Below are positions 16,401-21,773 of a stretch of 22,282 bases of DNA, piece after piece. The DNA comes from a virus, in the IMG/VR virus record IMGVR_UViG_3300037189_003850, positions 1 through 22,282 of that record. One strand, given 5' to 3'. Each line of letters opens with the position of its first letter. Position 1 is the stretch's first letter. Below the pieces are notes generated by a model. That model was given only the letters and a program-made list of their open reading frames with translations, was not told the origin of the DNA and searched no databases. The position numbers were made by a program, and so were the translations under genes.

Positions 16401-18310
16401 ATTTCTGTTCCAGCAAAGGTTGTTGTAGGGTAATATGCTTCGTCTGAAAAACTTGTGCCGTTTTCATCAAATGCATCAAACTTAGGCTGTTGATTGACTT
16501 TCGATTTGCTTTGGCTTTGAACCCAATTAGATCCGTTGTAGTGGAACATTGTTCCACCATACTCGTTACCTCTTTTTACAATAACGCCTTCGCCAAGTAA
16601 CGGTTCTGAATCTTCTGTCGCTCTCAGATGTATTTGTGTTCTACCATTGTGATTAATAAATTCAACTTGATAAATTTTATTATTTGCTAATATATCGGGG
16701 TCTGCAATTACTAAAATTCTTGCACCTTCAAATAGAAACTCACCGTCTATGTTATAACCTAGACTACCTTCAATAGTAGAAAATACATCTGTAGTAAAAT
16801 TGTCAACAAAATCCACAGCCTCTTTGGCTACTGATCCGTGATTGATTAATTTTAAGCCCGGAACAAATTCAATGATAGGACGTTTTGCTCTTGCAGCTTC
16901 CGAAGCAGGAAAATCCTGACCTCTTGTTTTGTAGGCATTTTCAAGGACTGATCTATGAAACCATCTATTGTAGCGACTCCACGGGTTTCTATCCACGCTG
17001 CTTCTGCTGATAGTAATGTAGTCTTTCTGTCCGGGATATTGGGTAGCATCATCAAATGGGCCGGTGTCAAAACCGCCATCGTCAAATAATACTTCTGGAA
17101 CTGATTCAGAAATAATAGGAACAATTAAATCAGTAAATTTAATTAGAGAAATCTGATCACCAACACCATCAATTACCCAGCTATCTGTAGAGTATTTGGT
17201 TGGCGTCACTGTTCCTGTGAACTCTATCACCATGCCATTAGAAAATTCTACGCCGTTGCTACTGGTGTATGTAGACTTTCCTAATATTTCTTTTTCTATA
17301 TTAAGTTCGGTATTTGATTCAATATTTGAAATTACAAATTGACCAAATTTATTAGGATCAATTATACTTTGGTAGTACAATACGTCCGGTGCATCGTACG
17401 GAACTTCAAAAGTTAATATGCCATTTTCGATTCTATTATTAGTCACACCTTTATTATAATCAGACGGTGTTCCTATTGATACTAATGAAATATATTCCCA
17501 ATCTTGAGAATCCGTTGTAATTGTGCTGCCATCGCCTGCAGGAATGTCTACTTTAGCTTTCCAAACTTTACTGTCAAATATAGTAACTTGGCCTTTAGAA
17601 TAAGACATTTCTGGCCTAAAGTATAGTGTACCAACATCGTAATTAGTTCTAATTACAAACCCATCATTAGGTGCATCTATTTTAAATTTGTAAGTCTGTC
17701 CTCTATACAATGTTACCAACGGATTATTTGTATATCCATCAGGGGTGAAGATAAATGACGACCCCGTTCCAAGAGAAACTTTGTACGAGCTTACAATTCC
17801 TTTTGCCTGTCCACTTACAGGAATTGCAGGCGGTCCAGAAGGTTCCCAATAATATTCTCTGTAGTTGATAAACTTGTCCCAATCGATTGGGGGGTTCCAA
17901 GAATAATGCTCTTGGCTGGTTATTAGATCATCTCTTTCATTTTCGTTTCCAAAGAATTTTAATTGATTTTTAAAATCAAGATAATCATGAAAACTTTCAA
18001 TGTCGTTAGAAACTGTATGGGCATGAGTTGTTACTCCGGCGTCTTGATTTTTAATAATTACACCGGGCTCTAGTTGGTATCTGCTACGAAGCGTTTGATC
18101 AGTATTAAGATAGATATCCGAACCGTTATAGGTTTTTCCATACCTTTTTCCAACGTAACCGACTGTTTTTTGTAAAACTCCTGGCTGAATTAATGGGTCA
18201 ATGACTCCAGCCATAAATTTTTCATTAGTTGGTGTTTGAAAAACTTGAGGTAGAAGATCTACAGATCTTCTAATAGGTAATCCGCTCTTTGGAAATATTT
18301 TGTTTGCCAT
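4397..18310 (-). CDS. Giant (4637 aa) modular baseplate/fibre-associated virion protein
   Basis: One uninterrupted frame encodes 4637 residues directly after gp6, where T4 has genes 7, 8 and onward. It looks like the very large structural proteins of marine T4-like phages. No enzyme domain, signal peptide or membrane segment is seen. Approximate modules in order: N-terminal 'RRSVDLLPQVFQT' (14-26); aromatic 'RNPWSRYNRWFH' and 'KRPIIEF' (437-490); a helical part (805-923); a Trp-rich 'HRCPWEMLGF..PDWWESEYG' part (1153-1303); an FG-GAP propeller (2173-2790); 'GKLWWDLSRVKWKYYEQGDI' (2865-2890); 'KYGLSFRPRQSMFVNR' (3082-3100); a helical 'NEVKPYRT..REY' part (3405-3484); serial beta repeats (3620-4370); and a C-terminal 'GNTLTQLRRGVSGT' block with a final 'LLENSTPIAAFIAKKT'. 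Five CBM5/12-like modules are scattered through it. Its ATG lies 2 nt past the gp6 stop and has no good Shine-Dalgarno, so translation probably depends on ribosomes leaving gp6. A virion role is confident; a gp7/gp8/gp10-like role is inference from position. Confidence 0.85.
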   Translation of the reverse strand: MANKIFPKSGLPIRRSVDLLPQVFQTPTNEKFMAGVIDPLIQPGVLQKTVGYVGKRYGKTYNGSDIYLNTDQTLRSRYQLEPGVIIKNQDAGVTTHAHTVSNDIESFHDYLDFKNQLKFFGNENERDDLITSQEHYSWNPPIDWDKFINYREYYWEPSGPPAIPVSGQAKGIVSSYKVSLGTGSSFIFTPDGYTNNPLVTLYRGQTYKFKIDAPNDGFVIRTNYDVGTLYFRPEMSYSKGQVTIFDSKVWKAKVDIPAGDGSTITTDSQDWEYISLVSIGTPSDYNKGVTNNRIENGILTFEVPYDAPDVLYYQSIIDPNKFGQFVISNIESNTELNIEKEILGKSTYTSSNGVEFSNGMVIEFTGTVTPTKYSTDSWVIDGVGDQISLIKFTDLIVPIISESVPEVLFDDGGFDTGPFDDATQYPGQKDYITISRSSVDRNPWSRYNRWFHRSVLENAYKTRGQDFPASEAARAKRPIIEFVPGLKLINHGSVAKEAVDFVDNFTTDVFSTIEGSLGYNIDGEFLFEGARILVIADPDILANNKIYQVEFINHNGRTQIHLRATEDSEPLLGEGVIVKRGNEYGGTMFHYNGSNWVQSQSKSKVNQQPKFDAFDENGTSFSDEAYYPTTTFAGTEILSYKIGSSTADSELGFSLSYLNIDNIGDIQFNWVWDTESFYYTANQEVFSKSISTGFYQINGNNANGWITTDNSFIQPIIDSTIVTQSTNSVSLNPVDWSLVTDTTLLKINFYLNGVRFTDSYTRAGSTFTFDNTTFADKDVVSVKIITDLEPNEGYYEIPVGLEKNPLNQILTSFTLGQAIDHLLSAVEFTYEFGGALPGVSNLRDIVGYQKNSKRFLKHSGLTPLAINLLTDKTSNIVKSIQYAKKSYTDYKNNFILKATEIDFNENVADFVDDIINELTKTKSENSPFADSDMIGSGAYTSIDYTVDDTGINTFALSEKFGLDTLSRKAVYVYINEQQLLYTKEYEFNSTFGFVILKVQLNRGDQIQIREYVSTAYNHIPPTPSAMGLYKKYTPAKFLDDTYVVPQMVIQGHDGSITVAYDDYRDDLLLELEYRIYNNIKVTYNRDIFNIDDIVGGFYYTTSTYSKAQLDNVVVQEFLKWVQNTNINYTLNEYFDSENSFTYTYTNMADPSGTINLPGYWRGVYQWFYDTDRPHRCPWEMLGFSEQPDWWESEYGPAPYTSGNLLLWEDLRDGIIRQGDRAGTYDRYKRPTIIGHIPVDGDGNLLSPLDSNLAQNFSLINNRGPFVLGDISPAEYAWRSSSEWPFAVVMAMSLLKPFEFINDSFDISKTKINIIGQTVHSETNLFVTPADITLPGVSADLTVGLVKYLAGYVKSRGLELAEYEAKLQNLDVALSTRLSGFADKSQQKYLLDSKSPKSSSSSIFIPSENYDIIFNVSSPISNLTYSGVIIEKTEGGWVLTGYDNIHPYFNYHEARPNKGDPLITVGGVSEDFTDWSQDTNFNNGRIVRYRNDFYRALKTHTSTAEFDATLWKKLPNIPLTGGVEAQRRRSFNTLNPQKLVYGTKLTSIQAVVDFLLGYENYLISVGFKFDNFDPTIKSATNWLTSSKEFMYWTTHNWAIGSLITLSPAAEKIDITMPVGVADNLLDGFYDYQILKDDGKVLPVANINVNRGFQSITVETVNTTNGIYFLKVYFVLKEHVVIFSDRTVFNDVIYDKTTGYRQDRIKTQGFVTVDWDGDYTSPGFLFDNVNIQKWQPFTDYKSGDIVSYRSYNWTSLTNQIGVESFDDTYWTKLDSDPKKQLVSNFDYKINQFEDYFEVSADGLGNNQRNLARHSIGYQEREYLQNLAEDSVTQFQLYQGFIKEKGTANSITKVFDKLSNSAAGSVDLKEEWAFRVGRLGGVDQLREVEMTLNKDSFVINPQPIIIANEISDSISDQYYRVLKTDFTIDPDKYSVDINPTTDDLLLSRTPGYVKTDQVNFIISSRDSILDLDIANFNENDNVWITFDNYSWTVLRYNQSPILIITNITKEKTKVTIELGRFHECKIDDIVGIKDIVNLTGFFKIVSATPRTITVEVSAKAQPPEWDGSSIVNLNLFTEARFANYEQLSPQQAALLKTGSTVWIDNNTTTGWEVIKKKKQFVTKELIDAGIAEPSHLGTRVVYNSLTRQTFASIPDTGYVMVYAQSLNGIGVTQVLTPAESIRPSVTGSFGKAMALSPDGKQLIVGSPLAGSLKSYYKGTFNPLTAYAPNEIVEWDNRLWVAQVSLATPPYPNSTSTVWLPQGIIPVTTSGTSSGFTKQGMISVYHWTGQRWQITNSYLSPRPIGNETFGSEITISQSGTTYYASVAAKAAFGNKGRVYLFKGTTLGDDSVSWEILNIDNTDFALPQQIALGSDGSSVNFDVEIIKDGDEFGTTLATSGDGTVLVVGAPNSDGQYFENYRGWWKSDIIYNQDDVVKYQDNYYQLADSSSEVGVDPSNAGWDDVGDSSAQASGKVFVYKRDTDDKYNLIQTIDAGSLVLIDDTPSVVNSRAIVTSSVDNSIVLKNTTGIVINMPLLVTGVSFGGLISGTTYYVKEILQYGVNGKIKVSRTFGGGVVALTTATGSLEITAGGTPDINVGDQFGYSADLDYTGSTLIISSPKADVNFQNQGSAYVFKTDSLESIEYRLKQKLESFEKYPNEFFGQNVSISSSGNRIAIGSKNTPFTVLAKLDSTKETTFDQGRTRFVERSGYAGGVYVFEKKNDQFFLVEKLEIEASPYESFGYTLDCTDSEIAVGSPDYRAPVNTGSSVLFDGPMIGTVRLFTKDPSVNSWEILEQQKPLVDVRKVKSISMYDTVKNVKVQDIDYVDHSKLKILNSAEKEIKFKTLYDPATYTIGTDNQAVDSTTAWAEKNVGKLWWDLSRVKWKYYEQGDIAYKTSNWNGLVEGSSVDVYEWVQTRLLPSEWSIVADTTEGLALGISGQPKYPDDTVYSVKELYNPTTGEISGTLYFYWVKNKTTVPENMPGREISSATVSSYITNPAASGIAHIALIDSDKFIAYNFKSIMSSDTAVLNIQYFKNSDKLNPIHNEYQLLTEDHILSRPTEALETKWLDSLIGVDSQGGPVPDPNLPAKQKYGLSFRPRQSMFVNRAPILKIIVTKVNEFLLQQPWADQILIEDLNLIDMPPDQALNLYDQAVDTYEALQTVGTTRVKQATLRVNISNNQISSIDILDPGFGYRVTPAVSIYGDGNGASATAVLDNQGRIASVTVVSKGKKYSEATASVRQFAVLVTSDETTKGFWGIYSWDNERQTFYRSRAQAFDTTRYGYAYDWWAEGYSIKTRITTEIPDISYEPLLTTKIGDLIRAKQYDTGDWAVFERVSDSAEFFARYKLVGRGTGTIQLAESLWNNKLSGIGFDNTVSFDTDSYDIDNSKELRIILQRIKEFLFIGEYENEWNKLFFTSVRYALAEQQYIDWAFKTSFLNATHYVGELKEKLNYKNDNLESYQEYINEVKPYRTTIREYISNYEKIDRVGSANTDFDLPPTFSVAEGKILPVTASDETSLAYPWRSWLDNHTYEIVSIKISNPGSGYVQAPNVLITGDGTGVVAKAYISNGKVSGVSIINSGTGFTSAPTISLVGGNGSSDNTATAVAIIGNTKARTFNLGIKFDRFTKTGLLSSLDNFQQFRANGYSATFELAYAPTRDKSQIQVLKNNQVVLSNEYNITLFKSSTDTFSLLKGKIIFTEVPAGPNVATGYLGDLIEIYYVKNDELLDSVNRISKYYYPLTGMKGKDLGQLMTGIDYGGVQVQGTTFDVTGGWDALPWFTDAWDSVESSADFYVVCDGSTTNITLPFTPLDGQEINVYLKRTGSGLGRSPKTIQTLGDDTAPTVVYEPIISNQPTVRIDGVVGTDPNALMPTFIGDGSTKVVEIGEYVHTNAGDTLIFRTVDSDGSVTINDTNLLDTKLSGGSFAAMGPAYITATGTRAEDITIDGGKLIGPDQVPAPEENIPGQILDSVSIKVFTTDSDGAAPLQTKTLVGNGSDTIFKIGLNIFESNSLLVYVDKNKKEYQGTSSFDYSIDFVSNEVLFNTAPTTGMLIELISFGIGGVALLDYQEFIADGETNLFLTNANFKDTDMVSVSVNGIYEDTGFINSTNVVDTLEKTLIQFGTTPLANSVIKILSIGPGATSSGIVRVHSQEFEFEGSTRSFEIADLSIQSKGSVVASVVVELNGTILQGVDTISAIYDGVTNTFVIGVDPLEGAGTVLSSNIKVFVNNELTEFVKDYIYNGPTKQLIITKDMSEGDTIKIENDFRAEYTISTDSTATILTLNSTLPMSTTNETDNDIIKITWFSEYPSMEIVSDEYVGGKINYQLGFAPLDASYVWVYKNGERLVQDREFYVSLPRGVVYLKDSTTTDDTIKIVLFGSKIYRSPSAYEIHKDMLNGYSFKRYSVDSTVTLTKELTYYDQEIVVTDASTLSEPMRERNIPGTLIINSERIEYLQKTGNTLTQLRRGVSGTAIAPIHSAGSFVVDIGRNETIPYKESQNKLDFISDGSTLLVGPLDFIPTKSSRIWTTATTVTIPEEYGPCDEFEVFAGGERLRKDSLQVYDESLGASSPSSDVVLEADFSVDGVSPYIRLTSKIPAGTRISIIKKVGNIWYEKGATTVSKGITLLENSTPIAAFIAKKTTRLPE
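5200..7450 (-). repeat. Serial beta-sandwich-like repeats in the C-terminal quarter of the giant protein
   Basis: Residues about 3620-4370 hold repeated units of about 70-110 residues. Each has an opening 'dGstt.f.l', a central 'v.VyvNg..l....dY', and a closing 'v.F...P..gd.I.I...g'. Examples start near 'GNGSDTIFKIG', 'ADGETNLFLT' and 'STDSTATILTLN', with central strands such as 'SLLVYVDKNK', 'VSVSVNGIYED' and 'YVWVYKNGERLVQDREF'. The pattern suggests a chain of beta domains forming a stalk or arm. Sequence identity between units is low, so boundaries are approximate. Confidence 0.55.
7505..7717 (-). repeat. Gly-rich 'GxGY..P.V.I.GdG' repeat, second site (about 1.5 units)
   Basis: Residues about 3532-3602 read 'NPGSGYVQAPNVLITGDGTG', 'AYISNGKVSGVSIINSGTGF' and 'TSAPTISLVGGNGSSDNTAT'. 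One full unit is followed by the start of a second. The two sites in the protein lie about 350 residues apart and flank the helical 'NEVKPYRT' segment. Confidence 0.6.
8620..8782 (-). repeat. Gly-rich 'GxGY..P.V.I.GdG' repeat, first site
   Basis: Residues about 3177-3230 of the giant protein read 'DPGFGYRVTPAVSIYGDGNG', then 'ATAVLDNQGRIASVTVVSKG'. This is the same unit as at about 3532-3602: 'GxGY', 'P.V.I.GDG.G', alternating Ala/Val strands, 'NG.v..V'. The unit looks like a short repetitive beta structure common in phage fibre proteins. Its function is unknown. Confidence 0.6.
10928..11078 (-). repeat. CBM5/12-like module, copy 5, inserted in propeller blade 3
   Basis: Residues about 2411-2460 contain 'WWKSDIIYNQDDVVKYQDNY', 'YQLADSS' and 'AGWDDVGDS'. 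It sits between 'VVGAPNSDG' and 'GKVFVYKRD' of the third FG-GAP unit. That is the same loop position as copy 4 in blade 1. Confidence 0.6.
11530..11678 (-). repeat. CBM5/12-like module, copy 4, inserted in propeller blade 1
   Basis: Residues about 2211-2260 contain 'NPLTAYAPNEIVEWDNRLWV', 'AQVSLATPPYP' and 'TVWLPQG'. It lies between the 'VGSPL' strand and the 'GMISVYHW' strand of the first FG-GAP unit, so it reads as a domain inserted into a blade loop. Confidence 0.6.
12988..13132 (-). repeat. CBM5/12-like module, copy 3
   Basis: Residues about 1726-1774 contain 'KWQPFTDYKSGDIVSYRSYN', then 'WTSL' and 'FDDTYWTKL'. This is the cleanest copy, with W, Y, GDIVSY, W and the closing W-x-x-L all present. 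Confidence 0.65.
13762..13915 (-). repeat. CBM5/12-like module, copy 2
   Basis: Residues about 1466-1516 read 'DWSQDTNFNNGRIVRYRNDFYRAL' in overlapping parts, followed by 'FDATLWKKLP'. The pattern is aromatic, G-x-I-V-x-Y, Y-R-A, then W-x-x-L. It is shared with the other copies and with chitin/cellulose-binding type 3 folds. Carbohydrate binding is inferred from the aromatic pattern only. Confidence 0.6.
17485..17616 (-). repeat. CBM5/12-like module, copy 1 (degenerate)
   Basis: Residues about 232-275 of the giant protein match the short Trp/Tyr-rich pattern seen in four better copies: an initial aromatic, 'Y..G.V....S.VWKAK', and a closing 'DSQDWEYISL'. This copy lacks the GD pair and is the weakest. 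Confidence 0.4.
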
Positions 18311-18312
18311 CT

Positions 18313-21300
18313 TTAAGTACTCGATACTATAGAATTAACATCTGCCCTAACTTCAATTGCTGTAACAGCTTTTACTATTTCAACATCGTCAACTGTTGCA
18401 CCGCTGACAAAAATTTCGTCAGCTCTGCTTTGTATTTCAAAAAGACTACCAAATGCTTGGCTAGACTGTTTTGGGATTATAATCATGTTGCTTACATCCG
18501 GAGTTACTGAATTAATTACATAGGTAACCAATTCACTAAGGTAGAAGCGATCTCCAAAATCCCAATTGTTAATATCAAAAAATGTGTTAACAGCTGAAAT
18601 AATTCTAACCTTTAGATCATTATCGTTAATCGATTGTGATGGATTTTTAACCACTTTAAATGTTGCTTGTAATTTTTGATCAGCTTTAGATCCAAACAAA
18701 ATTTTATATTTTACAGGATGATAGATAATTTCATCGCTGATAGATTTAATAGAATCTAATGTAGATCCATAATTAATTCGTAATTGATCAGTTGTCGGCG
18801 GAGACGGTTCTGTTGAGCCTCCAGCAATGTATGTTCTAAATGCGGTATCATAATTTCGAGTTAACAAGAATATATCAATTATGTTGCTAGAACTTGGATC
18901 AATTCTTCTGTTAACACTGGCATTGTGAATGTATTGGAATTTCAAACCTTGTCTTCCAACGTATGCTTTGTATGACGGTTGTAAAATAAATGTATTTGTA
19001 GCTGTGTCAATAGACATAATTCTATCTTCGTTGCTGTCATAAAAATATACCAAGTCGCCGTCAGTGATAGCTGTTCCGTCTGGCCAAGTTACAAAATCAG
19101 TAACTGATGTTTGTTTTAAGAAGAGGCGTATTTTTGTGACAGAAGTGTCAACTAACACATCTGATACATTTCCATAAGTATCTGCTGTTTCTTTAAAAAA
19201 CAAATAGCCTAGATCGATATCCTGCCCTGCAACTTCAATAAAAGATTCTGGGTCGTCAATAACTCCATCATCGTCGCCATCTTTAAATGCTACCTGTATT
19301 TCTGTTGAACTTTCAAACCCGTCTTCAAATTTTATAGTGTCAACAATTTCGAAAGAATAGTCGCGATTTAAAGACGAAGTTCCGTCGCTGGTAGGATTGA
19401 TACTCAATACCTTAACTTGATCTTTTACCACATTGCCTAATCGATCATTATATTGTTTTTCGCTAGAATCAAAATAAAATCTGTTCTGCTCAACGCTACC
19501 AAAGATATATTCAATAGATCTAATACGAATCAAATACTGATCGGCTTCTTTTACAAATGCAATCAGCCACGATGAATCAAGATTGTTATCTGTAGTATCG
19601 CCAGCTTTACCTAAAGTAAAATTATTTGAAAAGTTTACGTTAGATGCTGAAATTATTTTCCATGTAGTTGTAGCAATGTCGTATCGAACGCCAAAGTTTA
19701 AATTTTGATAGATTTGATTTACTAGTTCATTTTCTAATGCGGGGGGTAAATCGTTAATAAATTTAGGGATAATTTGTACTGCAACTGCTCCAGACGGAAT
19801 AACATCACTAAATGTAATTGCTCCGATTCCGCTTGGCAGTGTGCCAACTCCGTTGGCAGTACCGTCACCAACTACTTGCACAGCCTTGGTCCATATTCTA
19901 GTTGTTTGATATGGATCTGCTGCATTATACGTAACCAATGCACCATTTTTAAAAGCATATCCTGTCGGTGGTACAAATTTAATTAAAGTATCTTTGGCCA
20001 TATACTTCAAACTGTTTGTTGAATATGAACCAACTCTTAATTTTGAACTGTCAACAAAATTATAAAAATATCCGGTAGACATGTTTATATCTGTTGTAAT
20101 CGATTCCCAGCGAATATTGGTGTCACCAAATAAAATTTTATCAAATTTAGTTAGATAATAATTGTATACGTAGTCCTGATTAATCAGAACCTCGTAGGCT
20201 TGTCTAATATAATTGATAATGTCAACTCTGCTGGCAAATTTAAAAGTTTGAGTTTTTTCAGATTCTTTTTTGTAAATGTAACCATCGTCGGCAAATACTG
20301 TCACCGAGCTGTATTTTCCAGAAGCATCAATAATTTCGTAGTTTCTTGAAATTCCGCTAGAGGTTCTATTAATAGATTTAATTTTAATAATATCTTGACT
20401 GCTTGACAATGGAGCAAGATTATAGTCTTCTCCAGTAATCATTCTATTTTGTGTATAGTAAAGCGCCGGAGCATTAGTTCTAATAGTATCTATGTCTTCG
20501 GAAGGTGCTGCAGACGAAACTGAAGATTGTAATGCAAGGTTGATAGATACTGTATGTCTAGTTCCTTGTTTATTAACGTAAGGAATAGCAATTGTAATTC
20601 CTCTAAGTTCATTAGGGGCAACGATATATGAAAGACCGTTACTTACTCTATAATAAACTCTAAATGTACCTTGCGGCAAATTACCATAAACGCCGTCTGC
20701 AAAAATAAGATCAATCTTGTCAGATTCTTTTGTTTGTACAGCATAAATGTTTCTAATATTTTGTGATACGCTGTTATATGCAATATTGTTGCCAACTAAA
20801 TTAGCAACCTGTGTCCATTGATCTAATTGTACACCACCCGAACTCAATTTAAACAACCACACATCATCGTTATTGATGTTTGCGCTGTCTACGGCAATTT
20901 TTTCATTGGTGGTAGGAACATCAATAGCAAAGTCAGCAAGCTCTAAACTTCCTTGCTTGAACATCAAATAAAATCCGGTGTTAGCAGATCCAGGTCCACT
21001 GCCATCATTTCTGTAAATATATCCTAACTGATTACCGGGCACCGGAGCTTCTTCATACGGTGCTTGAGCATTTTTAAAAGAAGTTGAAACAACTTCAAAT
21101 ACCATGGCGCGGCCTGCAACAGTTTTGCTAAAAGAATAGATTGGCACGTCTGTTGATATCGAATTAAATCTATATTGTTCTGTGAGAATTCCTTGAATCG
21201 TTGCAGAACCTTGGCTACGACCAAATTCTGTATTGCTTGCCATTGAAGCATTCAATATGATAATAAACTGTTCTAGCCAGTTTGAATTTGTAGGATCGTT

Positions 21301-21732
21301 CCAAGAAATAATTTGTTGGGCAAGATTTTTTCCGTTGCTGTCAACTATGCTTTCTGTTGTTGACACCGAAGTAAATTTTAATAAACCGGCTGCTGGCTTA
21401 TTTCTTTTAGGATTATATCCTAGCATTCTAGCTAGGCGTAAAACAGAATCTTTACGTTCTGCAAGTTCAATAAAGTTTTCTCTGCTGGCTAGATCAATCC
21501 TAAAAGCCAGGCTTTGTCCTAAAAATGCAACAGCATCAATTAGTGCTAGATACTCTGAACTTTCAATATAATCATTAAAATCTTCTGGGTAATTTTCACG
21601 CAAATAAGTGATCATAACCCTACGTAGATTTTCAAAGTCGTAAGATTTAAAATCAGCATTCTTAAATGTCTGATATATTCTTGTCCAATCTTGATTAAGA
21701 ATTAGATTGTTTTGTCTAGCGGTTGTTGTCAT
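18313..21732 (-). CDS. gp6: gp6-like baseplate wedge subunit (long form)
   Basis: This 1139-aa protein is read as the T4-like gp6 wedge component, which in T4 (660 aa) dimerises to form the continuous inner ring of the baseplate around the hub. The N-terminus (about 31-110) has the gp6 pattern: a short helical start, 'ENYPEDFNDY', 'ALIDAVAFLGQSLAFRIDL', then 'ENFIELAERKDSVLRLARMLGY'. The C-terminus (1058-1120) has 'DFGDRFYLSEL', 'AFGSLFEI' and 'IFVSGATVDDVEIV', the gp6/baseplate-J-like ending. The middle is much longer than in T4 and carries a perfect EF-hand-type loop at 818-829 (DGDDDGVIDDPE). The start is chosen for AGGGAAG (21743-21737) 4 nt upstream of the ATG. The stop is only 2 nt from the giant gene, so coupling is likely. 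The family call is firm; the function of the extra length is unknown. Confidence 0.92.
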   Translation of the reverse strand: MTTTARQNNLILNQDWTRIYQTFKNADFKSYDFENLRRVMITYLRENYPEDFNDYIESSEYLALIDAVAFLGQSLAFRIDLASRENFIELAERKDSVLRLARMLGYNPKRNKPAAGLLKFTSVSTTESIVDSNGKNLAQQIISWNDPTNSNWLEQFIIILNASMASNTEFGRSQGSATIQGILTEQYRFNSISTDVPIYSFSKTVAGRAMVFEVVSTSFKNAQAPYEEAPVPGNQLGYIYRNDGSGPGSANTGFYLMFKQGSLELADFAIDVPTTNEKIAVDSANINNDDVWLFKLSSGGVQLDQWTQVANLVGNNIAYNSVSQNIRNIYAVQTKESDKIDLIFADGVYGNLPQGTFRVYYRVSNGLSYIVAPNELRGITIAIPYVNKQGTRHTVSINLALQSSVSSAAPSEDIDTIRTNAPALYYTQNRMITGEDYNLAPLSSSQDIIKIKSINRTSSGISRNYEIIDASGKYSSVTVFADDGYIYKKESEKTQTFKFASRVDIINYIRQAYEVLINQDYVYNYYLTKFDKILFGDTNIRWESITTDINMSTGYFYNFVDSSKLRVGSYSTNSLKYMAKDTLIKFVPPTGYAFKNGALVTYNAADPYQTTRIWTKAVQVVGDGTANGVGTLPSGIGAITFSDVIPSGAVAVQIIPKFINDLPPALENELVNQIYQNLNFGVRYDIATTTWKIISASNVNFSNNFTLGKAGDTTDNNLDSSWLIAFVKEADQYLIRIRSIEYIFGSVEQNRFYFDSSEKQYNDRLGNVVKDQVKVLSINPTSDGTSSLNRDYSFEIVDTIKFEDGFESSTEIQVAFKDGDDDGVIDDPESFIEVAGQDIDLGYLFFKETADTYGNVSDVLVDTSVTKIRLFLKQTSVTDFVTWPDGTAITDGDLVYFYDSNEDRIMSIDTATNTFILQPSYKAYVGRQGLKFQYIHNASVNRRIDPSSSNIIDIFLLTRNYDTAFRTYIAGGSTEPSPPTTDQLRINYGSTLDSIKSISDEIIYHPVKYKILFGSKADQKLQATFKVVKNPSQSINDNDLKVRIISAVNTFFDINNWDFGDRFYLSELVTYVINSVTPDVSNMIIIPKQSSQAFGSLFEIQSRADEIFVSGATVDDVEIVKAVTAIEVRADVNSIVSST
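19246..19281 (-). other. EF-hand-type calcium-binding loop inside gp6
   Basis: Residues 818-829 of gp6 read DGDDDGVIDDPE. This matches the 12-residue EF-hand/dockerin loop pattern, with Asp at 1, 3, 5 and 9, Gly at 6, Ile at 8 and Glu at 12. Seawater is rich in Ca2+ and bound ions stabilise many phage virion proteins, so a structural calcium site is plausible. Binding itself is inference. Confidence 0.5.
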
Positions 21733-21773
21733 TTTTCTTCCCTATATCATATTTACCAAACAAAATTAACTGC

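Noticed and set aside
4397-18310. Possibility that the giant frame is an assembly join of several genes or contains an intein or frameshift
   Set aside because: The frame is continuous and all segments keep a phage-structural character. No intein-like splice motifs (N-terminal Cys block, C-terminal His-Asn) were seen, and repeat modules recur across it as expected for one modular protein.
21233-21571. Open frame of 112 codons on the plus strand
   Set aside because: It is antisense to the conserved N-terminal gp6 domain, and all firm genes are on the minus strand. Treated as a shadow.
21750-21757. GGTAAATA between gp25 and gp6 as a late promoter
   Set aside because: It departs from TATAAATA at two bases, including the second position, and would start transcription on top of the gp6 ribosome binding site. 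Too weak to call.
21733-21773. Search for a terminator or small RNA in the largest gap
   Set aside because: The 41-nt spacer shows no GC-rich inverted repeat followed by a T run in the direction of transcription.
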